A DNA stretch of 6,277 bases from Candidatus Sericytochromatia bacterium (GTDB taxonomy: Bacteria > Cyanobacteriota > Sericytochromatia > JACMPN01). Of this stretch, positions 4,338 to 6,277 are shown piece by piece. The stretch is taken from the NCBI GenBank assembly GCA_014377495.1, contig JACMPN010000634.1, forward strand, positions 1 to 6,277, in the 5' to 3' direction. Each line of letters opens with the position of its first letter. Position 1 is the first letter of the stretch. Both the position numbers and the translations under genes were made by a program. The notes beneath the pieces are model-generated. The model worked only from the letters and a program-made list of their open reading frames with translations, did not search any database and had not been told where the DNA came from.

Positions 4338-5812
4338 GACTCGTCGTCGAGGTTTTCGTCGCCGTGCATGAAATGCATCGACTCCGGCATCACCGACTGG
4401 AACTGGGGCAACGCATACTCAATCTGCATGTGGAAGAGCATGGACACGGCATCCATGCGGATCCCCTGCATCATGTCCTGGAACAGGGTGTGGGCTTCCC
4501 GCTTGTACTCGATCAGGGGGTCTTTCTGGCCGTAGGCGCGGAGCCCGATGCCTTCCCGCAGGGCGTCGATCTCGTGCAGGTGATCGATCCAGCGCTGGTC
4601 GATGACCCGCAGGATGACCATCCGCTCCAGCTCCCGCATCGTCTCGGCCCCGACGGTGCTTTCCTTGACTTCGTAGGCGGTGGTCGCCTGATCGACCAGA
4701 TACTCCGTCAGGCCGGCAATGTCGGCCATGTCGAGCTCGTCGGGCGTCAGGCTGGCGATCAGCGGCACGTGCTGGGCGAGCTCTTGGATCAGACCTGCAT
4801 GGTCCCACTCGCCGGGCGGCACGCCGGCTGTCGCATAGGTGGGCACCGTGCCCTGCACGAGCCGTTCGAGGAAACTGATCACGACCGGGCGCAGATCGCC
4901 GCCGTCGAGGATCTCCGAGCGCTGCTTGTAGATGATGTCCCGCTGCTGGTTCATCACGTCATCGTAGTCTTTGACGCTCTTGCGGATGGAGGAGTGATGC
5001 ATCTCCACCTTCTTCTGGGCGTTTTCGATGGCCTTGGTGACCATCGGCGCTTCGATCGCCATATCGTCTTCGACTTTGAGCATCTCCATGATCCGGCTGA
5101 TCCGGTCACCGCCGAAGAGCCGCAACAGCTCGTCTTCGAGGCTCAGGTAAAAGCGGCTGGAACCCGGGTCGCCCTGCCGGCCGGCCCGGCCCCGCAGCTG
5201 GTTGTCGATCCGGCGCGACTCGTGGCGCTCCGTGCCGATAATGTGCAGGCCGCCCAGCGCCGGGACGCCTTCGCCGAGGATGATATCCGTGCCGCGACCC
5301 GCCATGTTCGTGGCGATGGTCACCGCCTCGCGCTGGCCGGCCAGCTTGATGATCTCGGCTTCTTTTTCGTGGTGCTTGGCGTTCAGCACCTTGTGGGGCA
5401 CGCCCCGCCGCTTGAGGACACCGGCGAGATACTCGGAACGCTCGATCGACACGGTACCGACGAGGACCGGGCGACCCGACTTGTGCATTTCCTCGCATTC
5501 GAGGGCGACGGCGTTGTATTTGGCCTCGATCGTCTTGAAGATCTGGTCGGGATAGTCGTTGCGGACCATCGGCCGGTTCGTCGGGACGATCGAGACCTCC
5601 AGGTCGTAGGTCTTGCCGAACTCGGCCTCTTCGGTTTCGGCCGTACCGGTCATGCCGGCCAGCTTGTCGTACATGCGGAAGAGATTCTGGAAGGTGATCG
5701 TCGCCAGGGCCTGAGTCTCGTCCTGGACCCGCACCCCTTCTTTGGCCTCAATGGCTTGGTGCAGACCTTCTGAATAGCGGCGGCCGAACAACAGACGACC
5801 GGGGGACTCGGC
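4334..5812 (-). CDS. SecA preprotein translocase ATPase, C-terminal ~490 residues (5' end broken)
   Basis: SecA is the motor that pushes unfolded preproteins through SecYEG. This fragment starts in the DEFTGR region (here altered to AESPGRLL) and continues without stops to TAG 4336-4334. In order it shows GRRYSEGLHQAIEAKEGV, MTGTAETE (fragment residues 54-61), VLNAKHHEKEAEII (142-155), ATNMAGRGTDI (167-177) and QLRGRAGRQGD (205-215). These are the second nucleotide-binding fold and its helicase-type motifs. The helical scaffold and wing follow (KVEMHHSSIRKSV, DYDDVMNQQRDIIY, LREGIGLRAYGQKDPLIEYK). The protein ends ...NLDDES without the Cys-rich zinc tail (CxCxSG...C) of many SecAs. Upstream of 5812 the same frame stays open to 6121, but that stretch is antisense to another piece of secA and not protein sequence. 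The missing N-terminal part is partly found at 5813-6277 on the other strand. Confidence 0.93.
   Translation of the reverse strand, partial: AESPGRLLFGRRYSEGLHQAIEAKEGVRVQDETQALATITFQNLFRMYDKLAGMTGTAETEEAEFGKTYDLEVSIVPTNRPMVRNDYPDQIFKTIEAKYNAVALECEEMHKSGRPVLVGTVSIERSEYLAGVLKRRGVPHKVLNAKHHEKEAEIIKLAGQREAVTIATNMAGRGTDIILGEGVPALGGLHIIGTERHESRRIDNQLRGRAGRQGDPGSSRFYLSLEDELLRLFGGDRISRIMEMLKVEDDMAIEAPMVTKAIENAQKKVEMHHSSIRKSVKDYDDVMNQQRDIIYKQRSEILDGGDLRPVVISFLERLVQGTVPTYATAGVPPGEWDHAGLIQELAQHVPLIASLTPDELDMADIAGLTEYLVDQATTAYEVKESTVGAETMRELERMVILRVIDQRWIDHLHEIDALREGIGLRAYGQKDPLIEYKREAHTLFQDMMQGIRMDAVSMLFHMQIEYALPQFQSVMPESMHFMHGDENLDDES
5753..5812. repeat. Left arm of 60-nt inverted repeat within secA
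   Basis: The reverse complement of this stretch matches 6218-6277 with six mismatches in 60 nt. The outer 38 nt (5753-5790 against 6240-6277) differ at one position, and the inner 22 nt (5791-5812 against 6218-6239) at five. Both arms encode the conserved SecA segment around (D)EFTGRLMFGRRYSEGLHQA. The second arm is cut by the window end, so the full extent is unknown. Confidence 0.9.
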
Positions 5813-6277
5813 GACGAAGTCGACTCGATCCTCATCGACGAGGCCCGGACGCCGCTGATCATCTCGGGCCTCGTGGCCCAGTCGGCCGAGACGTACGACA
5901 CGTTCTCCCGGATGGTGCCCCGCCTCAGCGGCAAGCTCAAGCTCCAGAACGTCAAGAAATCGATGTTTGACGAGACCGAAGAGTCCGAGGATGACTGCGA
6001 TTACCTCATCGACGAAAAGGCCAAGAACATCATCCTGACCGAGCGTGGCATCAACCGCGTCGAAAAGCTGATGAACGTCCAGGACCTCTTCGGTGAGGTC
6101 CATCCCGAGTACGCCCACCACCTGCTCATCGCCCTCAAGGCCAAAGAGCTGTACCGGCGGGACGTCGAGTACGTCATCCGCCCCAACGAGTACGGCGAGG
6201 AAGAAGTCGCCATCGCCGACGAGTTCACCGGTCGCCTGATGTTCGGCCGCCGCTATTCAGAAGGACTGCACCAAGCC
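5813..6277 (+). CDS. SecA, internal N-terminal-half fragment (155 residues), inverted relative to the rest
   Basis: An open frame with no start or stop encodes SecA sequence beginning exactly at the Walker B motif, DEVDSILIDEARTPLIISG. It continues through the region leading to the preprotein-binding domain (LIDEKAKNIILTERGINRVE, then KELYRRDVEYVI) and ends IADEFTGRLMFGRRYSEGLHQA at the window edge. Joined in frame to the minus-strand piece at IEAKEGV it would give about 627 continuous residues; only the first ~200, with Walker A, are missing. It therefore belongs to the same gene type, lying in the wrong orientation. The bases just before 5813 do not encode the expected YAIVD, which places the breakpoint at about 5812. 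It cannot make a functional protein as it stands. Confidence 0.92.
6218..6277. repeat. Right arm of 60-nt inverted repeat within secA
   Basis: This is the partner of 5753-5812. This arm carries the canonical ADEFTGRLM, whereas the left arm reads AESPGRLL, so the right copy looks like the authentic secA sequence. It ends at the last base of the window. Confidence 0.9.

Noticed and set aside
4328..5773. Long plus-strand open frame of 481 codons
   Set aside because: It is the complement of the well-supported secA fragment. Its Asp/Val/His-rich composition is that of an antisense frame in GC-rich DNA, and no family is recognisable.
5813..6121. Minus-strand N-terminal extension that would make a 595-residue SecA
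   Set aside because: These 103 residues are antisense to plus-strand SecA coding sequence (DEVDSIL...) and match nothing expected upstream of DEFTGR.
5753..6277. Phase-variable invertible element in secA
   Set aside because: No recombinase gene is in view, secA is normally essential, and the repeats are simply duplicate coding sequence. Artefact or one-off rearrangement fits better.

Overview
This is a 6.3 kb bacterial window, GC-rich by eye, in which ordinary chromosomal genes share space with a tandem-repeat array and an evident rearrangement. The two recognisable housekeeping genes are prfB (release factor 2, with its programmed +1 frameshift) and secA (protein-export ATPase). These two are commonly adjacent in Firmicutes and some other phyla. 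Strong Shine-Dalgarno sequences, GC-rich codons and two exported proteins of unknown function fit many phyla, so I do not assign the organism further.

Layout, left to right. Positions 1-177 hold about three copies of a 50-52 bp G-rich tandem repeat running off the left edge. Positions 208-1038 (minus) encode a lipoprotein of unknown function. It has its own promoter and a 16-bp palindrome in the predicted 5' leader. Positions 1121-1159 hold a GC hairpin and a four-run G-quadruplex motif, just downstream of prfB. Positions 1180-2320 (minus) are prfB, read through a CTT-TGA-C frameshift. A textbook Rho-independent terminator at 2366-2414 ends the next gene, 2441-3511 (minus), a secreted protein of unknown function. 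The divergent intergenic region 3512-3793 carries several palindromes. Positions 3794-4337 (plus) are the remains of a phospholipase D-superfamily gene that keeps the second HKD motif but has lost the first and is frameshifted. A hairpin terminator at 4289-4323 lies between this remnant and the convergent secA.

SecA is broken by a fold-back. The C-terminal ~490 residues are on the minus strand (5812 to 4334). The piece that belongs just upstream, starting at DEVDSILIDEARTP, is on the plus strand (5813-6277). Both pieces contain the same 60 nt around the DEFTGR...GLHQA motif, as an inverted repeat with six mismatches, and the window ends exactly inside the second copy. A chimeric molecule or misassembly at a contig end is the likeliest cause, since secA is essential and neither piece is complete.

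Functionally the window combines translation termination (prfB), protein export (secA) and two exported proteins that would be Sec substrates. I found no convincing new multi-gene system. The items most worth checking are the secA fold-back, the broken PLD gene, the repeat array with its conserved mini-ORF, and the G-rich elements downstream of two minus-strand genes.
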